Counted from the stretch's first letter, positions 1 to 8,636 are shown. The stretch: DNA of 41,716 nucleotides from Acidobacteriota bacterium (GCA_029862975.1 JAOTWP010000022.1:1-41716), one strand, 5' to 3'. Numbers and translations are program-made. The notes: a model not told the origin generated them from the sequence alone.

Positions 1-230
1 AGGGCCGCCACGCGCTCGGTGGAGGGCCCCGGGATGGGCTCGGCGAGGTCGCGGGCCGCCTCGTCGCCCGGCCGCTGCGGGAAGAACCGGTCGAGGACGA
101 CCTCCGGAAAGGCCACGAGCCCGGCGCCCTGGGCGGCGGCGCCGCGCATCGCGTCCAGGCAGCGCTCGAGGTTCCGGCCGCGATCGGGCGAGGAGGAGAC
201 CTGGGCCAGGGCGATCTTCACGCGGCTCAC
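1..230 (-). CDS. Carbon-nitrogen hydrolase (nitrilase superfamily), N-terminal fragment
   Basis: Only the first 76 codons are inside the window; the gene continues past position 1. The protein begins VSRVKIALAQVSS and reaches FPEVVLDRFFPQ, where Glu43 matches the first catalytic Glu of the nitrilase Glu-Lys-Cys triad. The superfamily hydrolyses non-peptide C-N bonds of amides or nitriles in the cytoplasm; the substrate cannot be told from this part. The GTG start at 230 overlaps the stop of the upstream DUF2007 gene by 4 bp (GTGA), so the two are probably co-translated. The Lys and Cys of the triad are outside the window and could not be checked. Confidence 0.82.
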   Translation of the reverse strand, partial: MSRVKIALAQVSSSPDRGRNLERCLDAMRGAAAQGAGLVAFPEVVLDRFFPQRPGDEAARDLAEPIPGPSTERVAA

Positions 231-529
231 GGCTGCTCCTCCAGGACCGCCGGCGAGTCGTCGGCCGCCAACGCCTCCGCGGCCGGCTGCAGGAGAGCCC
301 GCGCGGCGTCCGCGTGCTCGGCGGGCACGAGGACCCGGGCCTCGAGGCCGCGGCGCGCGAAGAGCCCCGCGAGCGCGCCCGCCGGCAGCTGGGCGAGGGC
401 ATGCTCGCCCTGGACGACGAAGGGGATGCCGGCGCCGTGCAGCACGGAGCGCACGACCGGCAGGAGGCCCACCTCGGCCGTCGAGAGCACCAGCTCGTAC
501 CCGGATTCCGGTTCGCTCGGGTCGGACAT
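227..529 (-). CDS. DUF2007-type putative signal-transducing protein
   Basis: A 100-residue soluble protein. The core (about residues 10-75: YELVLSTAEVGLLPVVRSVL, then GIPFVVQGEHAL, then RVLVPAEHADAARALL) has the beta-alpha-beta pattern of DUF2007, a small ferredoxin-like fold of unproven function that is often annotated as a signal transducer. It is the first gene of a pair with the nitrilase-like gene, linked by a 4-bp overlap. There is no Shine-Dalgarno sequence; a TAGCCT hexamer sits 6 nt before the ATG, consistent with a leaderless message. The family call is made from pattern, without a search. Confidence 0.7.
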   Translation of the reverse strand: MSDPSEPESGYELVLSTAEVGLLPVVRSVLHGAGIPFVVQGEHALAQLPAGALAGLFARRGLEARVLVPAEHADAARALLQPAAEALAADDSPAVLEEQP

Positions 530-535
530 CGCGCA

Positions 536-541
536 AGGCTA
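536..541 (-). promoter_or_regulatory. Putative -10 box (TAGCCT) of a leaderless promoter
   Basis: TAGCCT read on the minus strand lies 6 nt before the ATG of the DUF2007 gene. The same TANNNT-N6-9-start layout recurs in this window. No convincing -35 is visible. Confidence 0.4.
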
Positions 542-715
542 TCCCACGCCGGGGCTTTCGGGATCACCGAATAAGGTCGGCGCCCGCGAGCGCCTGGAGT
601 CTTCTCCGACCCTGTGCGTCACGGCGATGCTCGCCTTCAGCCGCTCGCGACCGACGCCGGAGCCCGAGGATCCGTAGAATCCCGTGATCGCCCGCCTGGT
701 CGCGGGCCTCGGATC

Positions 716-1222
716 ATGACTCTCAAGAAATGGCTGCTCGCCCTCGTCGCCCTGGCCGTGGCCCTGGCGTTCGGGAGCTGGTGGAGCGGCGACCGGCAGC
801 GCATCGGCCGCCGGCTCCGCGGGCTGGCCGACGCGATCGAGAAGGGTCCCGGCGAGGGCCAGCTGGCCGCGGCGCTCCGGTCGCAGGAGGCGGTGTCGTA
901 CTTCGCGGATCCGTTCGAGTTCCGGGCTCGCCAGTTCGACTTCGAGACCCGGGACCGCCAGAGCCTGGTGCGCAACGTGGCGCTCTACCGGCTGCGCTCC
1001 GAGCGCATCGCCGTCCAGATCTTCGACCGCCGCCTCGACCTCGACCCGGCGGCGCGCAAGGCGACCATGGTGCTGTCGGCCCGCTTCGTGGGCGGCCTGG
1101 GTGGACTCGGCGGCCGCGCCGACGAGGCCTACCGGTTCCAGCTCAACTGGGTCGAGCAGGCAGGCGCCTGGAAGATCGAGTACGTCGATCTCCTCGCGAT
1201 CCTGCCCCCCGGCTCGGGCTAG
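716..1222 (+). CDS. Hypothetical membrane-anchored protein
   Basis: A 168-residue protein of unknown function. Residues 2-22 (MTLKKWLLALVALAVALAFG and on) form one hydrophobic anchor or uncleaved signal; the rest is a soluble domain with alternating strands (EAVSYFADPFEFRAR, RIAVQIFDRRLDLD, YRFQLNWVEQAGAWKIEYVDLL). The closing WKIEYVDL strand resembles NTF2-like or lipoprotein domains, but this is only a guess. An open frame extends upstream to 614, but that stretch is Arg/Pro-rich and would put the hydrophobic segment internally, so the ATG at 716 is preferred. A TAGAAT hexamer at 675-680 may be its -10. Its stop shares CTAG with the convergent DUF4097 gene. Confidence 0.7.
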   Translation: MTLKKWLLALVALAVALAFGSWWSGDRQRIGRRLRGLADAIEKGPGEGQLAAALRSQEAVSYFADPFEFRARQFDFETRDRQSLVRNVALYRLRSERIAVQIFDRRLDLDPAARKATMVLSARFVGGLGGLGGRADEAYRFQLNWVEQAGAWKIEYVDLLAILPPGSG

Positions 1223-2139
1223 TTCAGGCTTTTCAGGTGGATGCCGCCGCCCGAGGTGCGCAGGTAGATCTGCGGCCCGCCGCCGTTCATCACCGCCTGC
1301 AGGCTGCTGCGGCCGATCTCGCCCTGCACCGTGACGGGGAAGTCGACGTGCACGCTGCCGCCCGAGGTCTTGGCGTCGAGGTTGGCCGCCACCGACGGGT
1401 CGATCGTGAGCTCGACCCGGCCGCCGGAGGTGGTCAGGCGGCAGTCGGCCAGCGGCTGGCTGGCGATCGTGGCCCGCACGCTGCCGCCCGAGGTCGACGC
1501 CTCGATCGAGCCCAGGACCTCGTCGACGACGATGTCGCCGCCGGAGGTCTTGGCGACGACCGAGCCGCCCGAGCGGTCGATGCGGATGTCGCCGCCGGAG
1601 GTCTTCGCGAGCACCGTGCCCGCGACCTTGCCGATCTCGATGTCGCCGCCCGAGGTGCGGCAGTCGACCCGGCCGCCCACGTCGTCCAGGGCGACGTCGC
1701 CGCCCGAGGTGGCGCACGCGACGTCCCCCGACAGCGAGGCGACGGAGATCGAGCCGCCGGACGTCGAGAGGTCGACGCTGAACCCCGCCGGAACCTCGAC
1801 CTCGAAGTGGACCCGGAAGCGGTTGCCGGAGTTCCAGCCCCAGCTGCCGCCGGGGCGCGTCCCCGTGACGCGGACGTCGTCGCCGCTCTGGTCGAACGAG
1901 AGCTCGAAGTCCTCGTCGTCGCCGCTCCTGGCCTCGCGCTCGACGGTGACGAGCACCCGGCCGGCGGCGCCGGCGCGCACGTCGATGCCGCCGAGATCGG
2001 TATCGATCGCGAGCGTCCCGTCGCCGACGACGTCGAAGCTGCGCCGCACGGTGTCCGCCCCCGCCAGCGCGGGCACGAGCACGGCGAGGACGAAGGCGGC
2101 AACGAGGACGGCCTTGATGGAGTTCTCTGCACGGTCCAT
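1219..2139 (-). CDS. DUF4097-family beta-repeat protein (putative adhesin-like), exported
   Basis: A 306-residue protein with an N-terminal signal (hydrophobic stretch at about residues 9-27, ending ALAGA). From about residue 120 it is made of short beta repeats built round T-S-G-G (for example CRTSGGDIEIG, KTSGGDIRID, STSGGSVRA), typical of DUF4097, whose members fold as right-handed beta-helix-like sheets. No enzymatic motif is seen; a periplasmic or surface role is likely. A purine-rich Shine-Dalgarno (AAGGGAG) lies about 8 nt before the ATG. It converges on the upstream hypothetical gene with stop codons sharing CTAG. Confidence 0.82.
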   Translation of the reverse strand: MDRAENSIKAVLVAAFVLAVLVPALAGADTVRRSFDVVGDGTLAIDTDLGGIDVRAGAAGRVLVTVEREARSGDDEDFELSFDQSGDDVRVTGTRPGGSWGWNSGNRFRVHFEVEVPAGFSVDLSTSGGSISVASLSGDVACATSGGDVALDDVGGRVDCRTSGGDIEIGKVAGTVLAKTSGGDIRIDRSGGSVVAKTSGGDIVVDEVLGSIEASTSGGSVRATIASQPLADCRLTTSGGRVELTIDPSVAANLDAKTSGGSVHVDFPVTVQGEIGRSSLQAVMNGGGPQIYLRTSGGGIHLKSLN

Positions 2140-2344
2140 GATCTTGCTCCCTTCCTTCCGGTTCTGGAGCTACCTACGAGAAGGCCGATGGCGGGGTTTC
2201 AACGAGGCTGCTCGAGAGCGAATCCCTCCCCGGCGGTATTGAAAGCAGAGCTCCTCGGGGACGCCACGGCGTGAAGAGCCAAGGCGGGCGCGGCGCTCCA
2301 GGGACCGCCGTCAGAACGGGCCTCGAGCAGGCGCGGCGCCGTGC

Positions 2345-2350
2345 TAGCCT
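2345..2350 (+). promoter_or_regulatory. Putative -10 box (TAGCCT) of a leaderless promoter
   Basis: TAGCCT ends 7 nt before the ATG at 2358, and there is no Shine-Dalgarno sequence. A weak -35-like TCGAGC occurs 16 nt upstream. Confidence 0.4.
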
Positions 2351-2357
2351 CCCGCCC

Positions 2358-3059
2358 ATGGAACTTCAGGGAGCCAAGGCCCTCGTGACCGGCGGCGGCG
2401 AGGGGATCGGCAAGGGCATCGCTGCCGCGTTCAGCAGGGAAGGGGCCGACGTGGTCATCACCGGCCGGCGCGCGGACGTTCTCGAGGCGGCGGCCGCGGA
2501 GCTCGGGGTCGGCTGGAGCGTCGGCGACGTGGGCGACGAGGACGATGCGGTCCGCACGGTCCGCGAGTTCGTGGACGAGCACGGCCGGCTCGACGTCCTG
2601 GTCAACAACGCCGGCTTCGGGCGGTTCGCGCCGCTCGTCGACATGGAGCTCTCCGACCTCGAGGCGGTCTATCGCACCAACGTCTTCGGAGCGTTCCTGA
2701 TGGCGCGCGAGGCGGCCAGGATCTTTGTCCGCCAGCAGTCGGGGCATCTGATCAACATCTCCTCGACCTCGGGCCTCAAGGGCGGAAGCGGCAGCACGGC
2801 CTACTCGTCGTCGAAGTTCGCCCTGAGGGGCATGACCGAGTGCTGGCGCGACGAGCTGCGGCGCCACAACGTGCGGGTCATGCTGGTCAACCCGAGCGAG
2901 GTGCAGACCGGCTTCTCCTCGAAGGCGGGCTACGAGCGCGAGGGCTCGCCCAAGAAGCTGCGAGCCCGGGAGATCGCCGACGCCATCGTCGGGGCGCTGA
3001 AGATCGACGACCGGGGATTCATCCCCGAGTTCTCGGTCTTCGCGACCAATCCGTTCTGA
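2358..3059 (+). CDS. Short-chain dehydrogenase/reductase (classical SDR)
   Basis: A 233-residue cytoplasmic NAD(P)-dependent oxidoreductase. It shows the cofactor loop TGGGEGIG (from about residue 11), the NNAG motif, a catalytic Ser in ISSTSG, and the active-site pair Tyr149/Lys153 in YSSSK. The C-terminal EVQTGF segment is that of classical SDRs acting on carbonyl groups such as 3-oxoacyl thioesters or sugars; the substrate cannot be assigned. The frame is open upstream to 2271, but the domain starts at MELQGAKALVTGG and the TAGCCT box sits just before this ATG. It is followed by an S10 peptidase 39 nt downstream with its own Shine-Dalgarno. Confidence 0.88.
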   Translation: MELQGAKALVTGGGEGIGKGIAAAFSREGADVVITGRRADVLEAAAAELGVGWSVGDVGDEDDAVRTVREFVDEHGRLDVLVNNAGFGRFAPLVDMELSDLEAVYRTNVFGAFLMAREAARIFVRQQSGHLINISSTSGLKGGSGSTAYSSSKFALRGMTECWRDELRRHNVRVMLVNPSEVQTGFSSKAGYEREGSPKKLRAREIADAIVGALKIDDRGFIPEFSVFATNPF

Positions 3060-3098
3060 AGACGGCGCGACAGGGGAGGATTCGTTCCGAGGTAGAAG

Positions 3099-4667
3099 AT
3101 GATCGAAAGGGACTCGAGTACACCAAGGGCACTGCTGCTTCTCACGGGATTCCTGGCCTTGTCGGTCGTCTCGCCGGCACCCGCCGCGAGGTCCGAGGAG
3201 GGCGAGACCGCGGCTACCGAGAAGCCGGTCCCGGAGCCGACGCGCTTCGTCACCAGCCATCGCTCGACGTTCAATGGGAAGCTGATCGACTACGAGGCCG
3301 TAGCGGGCGAGACGTACCTGCGGGACGAGAAGGGCGAGCCGACGGCCACCATCTTCACGTTCGCGTATCTGGCGAAAGGCGTCGAGAACCCCGCGACTCG
3401 TCCTGTGACCTTCGTCTGGAATGGCGGCCCGGGCTCGGCGTCGCTGTGGCTCCACATGGGCACCTTCGGCCCCAGGCGGGTGTCCGTCCCGAGCGATGCG
3501 CAGCACCCGGGCGGACCGCCCTACGACCTGGTGGAGGCGCCCGAGACCATCCTCGACGTCACGGACCTGGTCTTCGTCGACCCCGTCGGGACGGGCTTTT
3601 CACGTCCTCTGGGCGACCATGAAGGCAAGGAGTTCTGGGGCCTCACCGAGGACGCGCGCTCGATCGCCCAGCTGGTCCACACCTGGGTGACGGAGAACGG
3701 GCGATGGAACTCGCCACGCTTCCTGATGGGCGAGAGCTTCGGCACGACGCGCGCGGCCGCCGTGGCGCGGATCCTGGAAGGCCGGCTGATGATGAGCCTC
3801 AACGGCATCATCTTCATCTCGCAGGCGCTCGACTACGCCGGCTCGAGCCCGTACGTGCGCGACAACATCATCTCGCACGTCACCTATGTGCCGACCATGG
3901 CGGCGACCGCCTGGTACCACGAGAAGGTGGAGCCACGGCCGGAGAGCCTCGAGGAGTTCCTCGAAGAGTCGCGAGCCTTCGCCATCGACGATCTGCTGCC
4001 GGCGCTCTTCAAGGGGAGCCGCGTGAGCGACGAGCAGAGGACGAGGGTGCGCGACCGGCTGGCGTACTTCACGGGACTCTCGCCCGAGTACATCGACCGT
4101 GCCGACCTGAGGGTGACCGGCGAGCGCTTTCGCAAGGAGCTGCTGCGCGACGAGGGACTGGCGGTCGGCAGGCTCGACAGCCGGTACACCCGTGACGACA
4201 TCGACGATCTCGACGCCGACCCCGAGAGCGACGCGACGAGCAACGCGATCTCGAGCGCTTTCAAGTCGACCGTCATGCACTACATGCGCAACGAGCTCGG
4301 CGTCGACTGGAGCCGTCCCTATCTCGCGCCGTCCGCCGCGGACCTCGGCCGGCAATGGCGCTGGTCGCCGCTTCCCGAGGGCGAGAGCTGGGAGCCCTGG
4401 CCGGTCAACACCGCCCAGGATCTCTCGGAGGCGCTGCGGCGCAATCCGAGCCTGCGGGTGCTCGTCGCCTCCGGCTACTACGACTTCGCGACCCCGTTCT
4501 TCGACGCGGAGTACACCCTGAACCGCCACAGCATCGGCGCCGACAGGATCGTCTACACCTATTACGGTGCTGGCCACATGATGTACGTCAACGAGCCGTC
4601 GCGAACGCAGCTGCTGGCGGACGTGCGGCAGTTCATTCGCGCTCAGAGCGGGCTCGCGGCGCAATAG
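3099..4667 (+). CDS. S10-family serine carboxypeptidase, secreted
   Basis: A 522-residue exported peptidase that removes C-terminal residues from peptides. A signal peptide (about residues 1-31, hydrophobic LLLLTGFLALSVVS) is followed by the family motifs in order: WNGGPGSASLW (oxyanion region), VDPVGTGFS, GESFGTTRA with nucleophile Ser213, SGYYDFATP with Asp462, and YGAGHMMY with His493. All three triad residues are present and the length fits the bacterial S10 group common in Acidobacteriota. A GAGGT Shine-Dalgarno precedes the ATG. It probably works in the periplasm or outside the cell in protein scavenging. Confidence 0.92.
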   Translation: MIERDSSTPRALLLLTGFLALSVVSPAPAARSEEGETAATEKPVPEPTRFVTSHRSTFNGKLIDYEAVAGETYLRDEKGEPTATIFTFAYLAKGVENPATRPVTFVWNGGPGSASLWLHMGTFGPRRVSVPSDAQHPGGPPYDLVEAPETILDVTDLVFVDPVGTGFSRPLGDHEGKEFWGLTEDARSIAQLVHTWVTENGRWNSPRFLMGESFGTTRAAAVARILEGRLMMSLNGIIFISQALDYAGSSPYVRDNIISHVTYVPTMAATAWYHEKVEPRPESLEEFLEESRAFAIDDLLPALFKGSRVSDEQRTRVRDRLAYFTGLSPEYIDRADLRVTGERFRKELLRDEGLAVGRLDSRYTRDDIDDLDADPESDATSNAISSAFKSTVMHYMRNELGVDWSRPYLAPSAADLGRQWRWSPLPEGESWEPWPVNTAQDLSEALRRNPSLRVLVASGYYDFATPFFDAEYTLNRHSIGADRIVYTYYGAGHMMYVNEPSRTQLLADVRQFIRAQSGLAAQ

Positions 4668-4741
4668 GGCGTCTGGGACCACTCCGGTTGGGCGCCCGCG
4701 CTGCTGCCGCCGGGGTATCGGCGACTGCCGATCCGCGTTGA

Positions 4742-4757
4742 CTGCGGAGATCCGCAG
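4742..4757. repeat. 7-bp inverted repeat (CTGCGGA-GA-TCCGCAG)
   Basis: A perfect 7-bp inverted repeat with a 2-nt centre lies just after a TTGACT (4738-4743) in the 190-nt gap between the S10 peptidase and the next gene. It could be an operator; there is no T-run, so a terminator is less likely. The rest of the gap shows nothing clear. Confidence 0.25.
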
Positions 4758-4857
4758 CGGGACCAACGGCGCGGGGAGGATGCCCCGACCGGCCCGGCGA
4801 AAAGGTCGTGGCGAAACATGCAGGGTGTCCGGCACGTCTTTCGAGTGGGGGCAATCG

Positions 4858-5613
4858 ATGAGGAAGCCGGTAATCATGGCGGTGACACTGCTCGCCGCGG
4901 GCGCGGCGGTCGCGGTCTGGTACTTCTCGGATCGCGGCCGCTTCACCACCGAGCCCGAGACCACGGGCCTCGGCCGCACCGTTGCGGGCAACGACCTCGT
5001 TTCCGATCACGATCCCGCGGTCGTCCTGCGGTTCGATTCGGCGTTCCGATACGCCGGCGGACAGAAGTTCGTCCTCTATGGCGTCGCCGACGCGGAGCAG
5101 CACTTCTTCGTCGAGACCACCGCCGACGATCGGCTGAAGAGCGTGTACTGGGTGCAGTACGAGGCCTATCTGCCCGGCAAGCGCGGCACCTACGACTACG
5201 GCGACTCGCCGATGCGGGTGACGCTCGACGACCACGAGTTCTACACGGACACCGACGTGGTCGAGTTCGACCCCGATCGCAAGAGACGGCGCGGCACCGA
5301 TGGCGCGATGGCGCGGCAGTTGCTCGCCGGCAAGGGCTACGTGCTTCCGCACGACTTCGCCTACGCGCGGCTGGTCTATCTCACCGACGAGTCGCGGCGC
5401 AAGGAGCTCATGATCATCTTCATCGACGATCTCGCCTCGCGCGGATGGACCGCGGCGGCGCTCCAGGAAGGCGGTGCGCATGCCTCGCGGCGGGCAGAGG
5501 TCGAGAAGGCGCACCTGGATCGGATCCGGGACACGCTGAGAGTCATCCCGCTCGGGGAAGCCGATTCCGTGCTCGCCTACCCGGCGCGATCGAGCTCGAG
5601 GGCGGCCCGCTAG
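4858..5613 (+). CDS. Hypothetical protein with N-terminal signal or anchor
   Basis: A 251-residue protein I do not recognise. Residues 1-22 (MRKPVIMAVTLLAAGAAVAVWYF) form a signal anchor. The soluble part contains KFVLYGVADAEQHFFVE and SVYWVQYEAYLPGKRGTYDY, a mixed alpha/beta pattern without known catalytic motifs. The open frame runs back to 4738, but the hydrophobic start and a GGGGG Shine-Dalgarno about 7 nt upstream favour the ATG at 4858. It converges on glpD with only 10 nt between the stops. Confidence 0.7.
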   Translation: MRKPVIMAVTLLAAGAAVAVWYFSDRGRFTTEPETTGLGRTVAGNDLVSDHDPAVVLRFDSAFRYAGGQKFVLYGVADAEQHFFVETTADDRLKSVYWVQYEAYLPGKRGTYDYGDSPMRVTLDDHEFYTDTDVVEFDPDRKRRRGTDGAMARQLLAGKGYVLPHDFAYARLVYLTDESRRKELMIIFIDDLASRGWTAAALQEGGAHASRRAEVEKAHLDRIRDTLRVIPLGEADSVLAYPARSSSRAAR

Positions 5614-5623
5614 GGCGGCGCGG

Positions 5624-7246
5624 CTAGCCGACGATGCCGGCCGGCGTCCAGGCCTCGGCGGCGGCGTGGAAGGACTCGAGCTCGGCCTCCCAGCGCTTGC
5701 CGTCCCAGCCGAGCTCCTGCGCGAAGAGCGGCCGCAGGCGCGGGGCGACCGCCGTGGCCGTCTCGGGCTCCCACATCCCGAGCCGAACGCGGCGCAGGAG
5801 CAGGTCCTCGAGACGGAGGACGGCCCCGAAGGCGAGGTGGCAGCGGACCTCCGCGGCGCAGAGGTCCGTGCCTTCGGCGACGGGGGCGAGCTCCTCGCGG
5901 TCGCGGGCCAGCCGCGGAGCCCACGAGGCGCTGCGCCGCAGCCGCCGCGCCATCGCCCGCGCCACCGGCTCGGCGAGGCCGTGGACGGCGGTGAGCTGCT
6001 CCGGCAGGTCGAGCGGCGCGTAGCCGGCCAGCGGCGTGCCCTTCGTGTAGCAGGGCGCCGCGGCGTCGGCGCGCTCGTCGGGCAGGTAGCGCACGACCTC
6101 GTCGACCGCCTCCTCGGCCGTGGGGCGCCAGGTCGTGAGCTTGCCGCCGGCCACGGAGACGAGGCCGCGCTCTTGCCAGATGTCCTCCTCCCGGCTGGCG
6201 TCCGAAGGGTTGTCCGTGTGGCTGTCGAGGATCGGCCGCAGCCCCGCGAAGACCCCCACGACGTCCGCGAAGCCGAGCCCGTGGTCCGGGAAGTGCGTCG
6301 CCATCGCCCGCAGCAGGTAGTCGACCTCGGCGCGGGTGGCCCGCGGGTCCCCGCGCGGACCGTCGTGGTAGATGTCGGTAGTGCCCACGAGCACGCCCTC
6401 GGGGTGGGGGATGAGGAAGATCGGGCGGCCGTCGTCGGGCGAGGGCACCATGGCGGCGGCGGCCACCGGCAGCCGGGAGGCGGGGAGCACGAGGTGCACG
6501 CCGCGCGAGGGGCGGACCCGCGGCTCGCCCAGGCCGCTTGCGGTGCGCAGGTCGTCGACCCAGACGCCGGCCGCGTTGACGACGACGTGGGCTTTCACCG
6601 CGTGCGAGCCGCCGCCCTCGAGGTCCTCGAGCACCACCCCGTCGATCCTGCCGGCCGCCGAGGCGGTGAGCTCGGCCACCCGGGCGCGGGTCAGCAGGAA
6701 CCCGCCGTAGGCGTAGCCGGTGGCGGCCACGGCCAGGGTGAGGCGGGCGTCGTCCGTCCGCGCGTCGCCGTAGGAGAAGGCCCGCTCGAGGTCGTCCGTC
6801 GCCATTCCCGGCAGCAGGCGCTCGACGTCCGCGACCTCGAGGTGGCGGTGGTGCTGGGCCTTGCGCGTGAGCCGGTCGTACATCCACAGGCCGAGGTCGA
6901 CCTGCCAGCTCGGCATGCGGTCGCCGCGGTTGGCCGGGTAGACGAAGCGCAGCGACTCCACGAGGCCCGGGTTCAAGACGGTCATGCGGTCGCGCTCGCG
7001 GGCGGCGATGGCGGTGATCCGGAAGTGCATCTGCTTGAGGTAGCGCAGCCCCCCGTGGACGAGCTTCGAGGATCGGGACGAGGTTCCCGACGCGACGTCG
7101 CCCTGCTCGACGAGGAGCGTGCGCAGGCCGCGCTGGGCGGCGTCGAAGAACACCCCGCAGCCCGTGATCCCGCCGCCGACGACGATCACGTCGAACGGCT
7201 CGGCCAGGGCGTCGAGGCTGCGCCGCCGCCAGTGGGGATCGAACAT
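5624..7246 (-). CDS. glpD: Glycerol-3-phosphate dehydrogenase, FAD-dependent (aerobic type)
   Basis: A 540-residue flavoprotein that oxidises sn-glycerol 3-phosphate to dihydroxyacetone phosphate and passes electrons to quinone at the inner membrane. The N-terminal Rossmann motif GGGITGCG (residues 24-31) is followed by TSSRSSKLVHGGLRYL, the signature after the FAD-binding region, then RPSRGVHLV and VAGGKLTTWRPTAEEAVD of the GlpD substrate domain and the C-terminal DAO_C region. Length matches the family. It stands alone, with no glpK or glpF adjacent. TAGAGT sits 6 nt before the ATG and no Shine-Dalgarno is seen. Confidence 0.93.
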   Translation of the reverse strand: MFDPHWRRRSLDALAEPFDVIVVGGGITGCGVFFDAAQRGLRTLLVEQGDVASGTSSRSSKLVHGGLRYLKQMHFRITAIAARERDRMTVLNPGLVESLRFVYPANRGDRMPSWQVDLGLWMYDRLTRKAQHHRHLEVADVERLLPGMATDDLERAFSYGDARTDDARLTLAVAATGYAYGGFLLTRARVAELTASAAGRIDGVVLEDLEGGGSHAVKAHVVVNAAGVWVDDLRTASGLGEPRVRPSRGVHLVLPASRLPVAAAAMVPSPDDGRPIFLIPHPEGVLVGTTDIYHDGPRGDPRATRAEVDYLLRAMATHFPDHGLGFADVVGVFAGLRPILDSHTDNPSDASREEDIWQERGLVSVAGGKLTTWRPTAEEAVDEVVRYLPDERADAAAPCYTKGTPLAGYAPLDLPEQLTAVHGLAEPVARAMARRLRRSASWAPRLARDREELAPVAEGTDLCAAEVRCHLAFGAVLRLEDLLLRRVRLGMWEPETATAVAPRLRPLFAQELGWDGKRWEAELESFHAAAEAWTPAGIVG

Positions 7247-7252
7247 GCGGCT

Positions 7253-7258
7253 ACTCTA
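7253..7258 (-). promoter_or_regulatory. Putative -10 box (TAGAGT) of a leaderless promoter
   Basis: Read on the minus strand, TAGAGT ends 6 nt before the glpD ATG. No clear -35. Confidence 0.4.
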
Positions 7259-7286
7259 ACCGGGGTGGCCGGCCGGGTGGCGCCCG

Positions 7287-8630
7287 TTAGTCGACGTAGC
7301 CCAGGGCGCGCAGCATCCGGAGCTCCTCTTCGTCCGGCGCGGCCGCCGCGACCTCGGCGCCCGCCAGCCGGGCGCGCGCGGCGTCGAGCCAGCGCGCCTC
7401 CTGGCTGCCCGGCTCGTAGAGGTTGGCCCCGTCGAGCTCGCCCGCGCCGCGCCCCAGCAACGTGCTCTCCTCGCCGTCCTCGTCCCGGTAGTAGACGGCC
7501 TTCCAGTCGCCGCCGTGCAGGGCGAGGCCCACGACCTCGGGCTGCTCCGGGTAGGCGCGGCGCTCCACGAGGCGGAAGGGCAGCACAGGCAGGGGCTTGC
7601 CGGCCAGGACGGGCAGCAGCGACCGGCCGGGCAGGGGACCCGGCGGCGCGAGGGCGAAGAGCTCGAGCAGGGTCGGCACGAGATCGACGGTCTCGACCGG
7701 CGCCGCGACCCGCGCGCCAGCCGTCTGGCCCGGCAGGCGGAGGAGGAACGGGACCTTGACGACCGGCTCGAGGAGCCGCAGGCCGTGGCCGAAGAAGCCG
7801 TTGTCGCCCAGGGCCTGACCGTGGTCGCCCACGACGACCACGACGGTGTCGTCCATCCCGCCGAGGGCCTCGAGCCGCGCGAAGAGCCGGCCGAGGTGCG
7901 TGTCGAGGTAGGCGATCTCGGCGTCGTAGAGGTCGGTGACGTGGGCGAGGTCGGCGGCCGACAGCGGCGCCGCCGCCGGGTCGTTGAACCCGACGAGGGT
8001 CTCCACGTCGAGGGCGCCGGACAGGGGGCCGGCGTAGCCGCGGTCGAACTGCCGGGCGAAGCCGGCGGCGGGCGCGTAGGGCTCGTGGACGTCGTAGTAG
8101 TGGACCCAGAGCGCGAAGGGCGCCGCGCGATGGCGCTCGATCCACGCGGCCGCGTGGTTCGTCACGTGCTTCGCCCGCGCCTGGTACTGCCGCTCGGAGC
8201 TGGGGAAGACGACCTCGTCGAAGCCGAGGCCCGCGAGATAGCGCTCGCCCATGACCCGCGAGCCGATGACGGCGGCGGTGGCCGCGCCGCGGGCGGCCAG
8301 CAGATCGAAGACCGTCGCGAGGTCGCGCTCCGGCACCTGGCCGTTGCGGCGCACGCCGTGCTGCGCGGGCCGCAGCCCGGTGAAGATCGAGACGTGCGAC
8401 GGCAGGGTCGTCGGCATGCTGCACGTGGCGTCCTCGAAGACGGTCGCCCGCGCGGCGAAGGCGTCGAGCGCCGGCGAGGTCGGCCGCGGGTAGCCATAGA
8501 CGCCGAGGTGGTCGGCGCGCAGGGTGTCGAGGGTGATCAGCAGCAGATTACGGGGGGGGGGCTCCCCTCCGGCGCAGGCGAGACAGAGCGCCGCGAAGAG
8601 AAGGCTGAGCAGGCGGGCCACGCGGCGCAT
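7287..8630 (-). CDS. Sulfatase-like hydrolase (alkaline phosphatase superfamily), probable lipoprotein
   Basis: A 447-residue exported protein. Residues 1-18 are a signal peptide and LAC (Cys19) is a probable lipid-attachment site. The sulfatase core begins NLLLITLDTLRADHLG, with Asp35 as a metal ligand, and contains VVVVVGDHGQALGDNGFFGHG. The nucleophile motif C-x-P-S-R is here T-L-P-S-H (residues 75-79), so the formylglycine Cys is replaced by Thr; this class may act on phosphoesters or phosphonates rather than sulfate esters. A short C-terminal tail (LRALGYVD) is typical of this Acidobacteria-type group. A run of ten C (8552-8561 on the plus strand as G) lies in codons 24-27, just after the lipobox. 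Confidence 0.88.
   Translation of the reverse strand: MRRVARLLSLLFAALCLACAGGEPPPRNLLLITLDTLRADHLGVYGYPRPTSPALDAFAARATVFEDATCSMPTTLPSHVSIFTGLRPAQHGVRRNGQVPERDLATVFDLLAARGAATAAVIGSRVMGERYLAGLGFDEVVFPSSERQYQARAKHVTNHAAAWIERHRAAPFALWVHYYDVHEPYAPAAGFARQFDRGYAGPLSGALDVETLVGFNDPAAAPLSAADLAHVTDLYDAEIAYLDTHLGRLFARLEALGGMDDTVVVVVGDHGQALGDNGFFGHGLRLLEPVVKVPFLLRLPGQTAGARVAAPVETVDLVPTLLELFALAPPGPLPGRSLLPVLAGKPLPVLPFRLVERRAYPEQPEVVGLALHGGDWKAVYYRDEDGEESTLLGRGAGELDGANLYEPGSQEARWLDAARARLAGAEVAAAAPDEEELRMLRALGYVD
8552..8561. repeat. Ten-base G/C homopolymer inside a coding region
   Basis: Ten consecutive G on the plus strand (C in the coding sense) encode Pro24-Pro26 and part of Arg27 of the sulfatase-like lipoprotein. 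A one-base slip would stop the protein shortly after the signal peptide. Confidence 0.9.
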
Positions 8631-8636
8631 TCTCCA

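Noticed and set aside
1440-1740. Nucleotide repeats around TSGG codons as a mobile or CRISPR repeat
   Set aside because: They follow the protein repeat of DUF4097 and have no mobile-element features.
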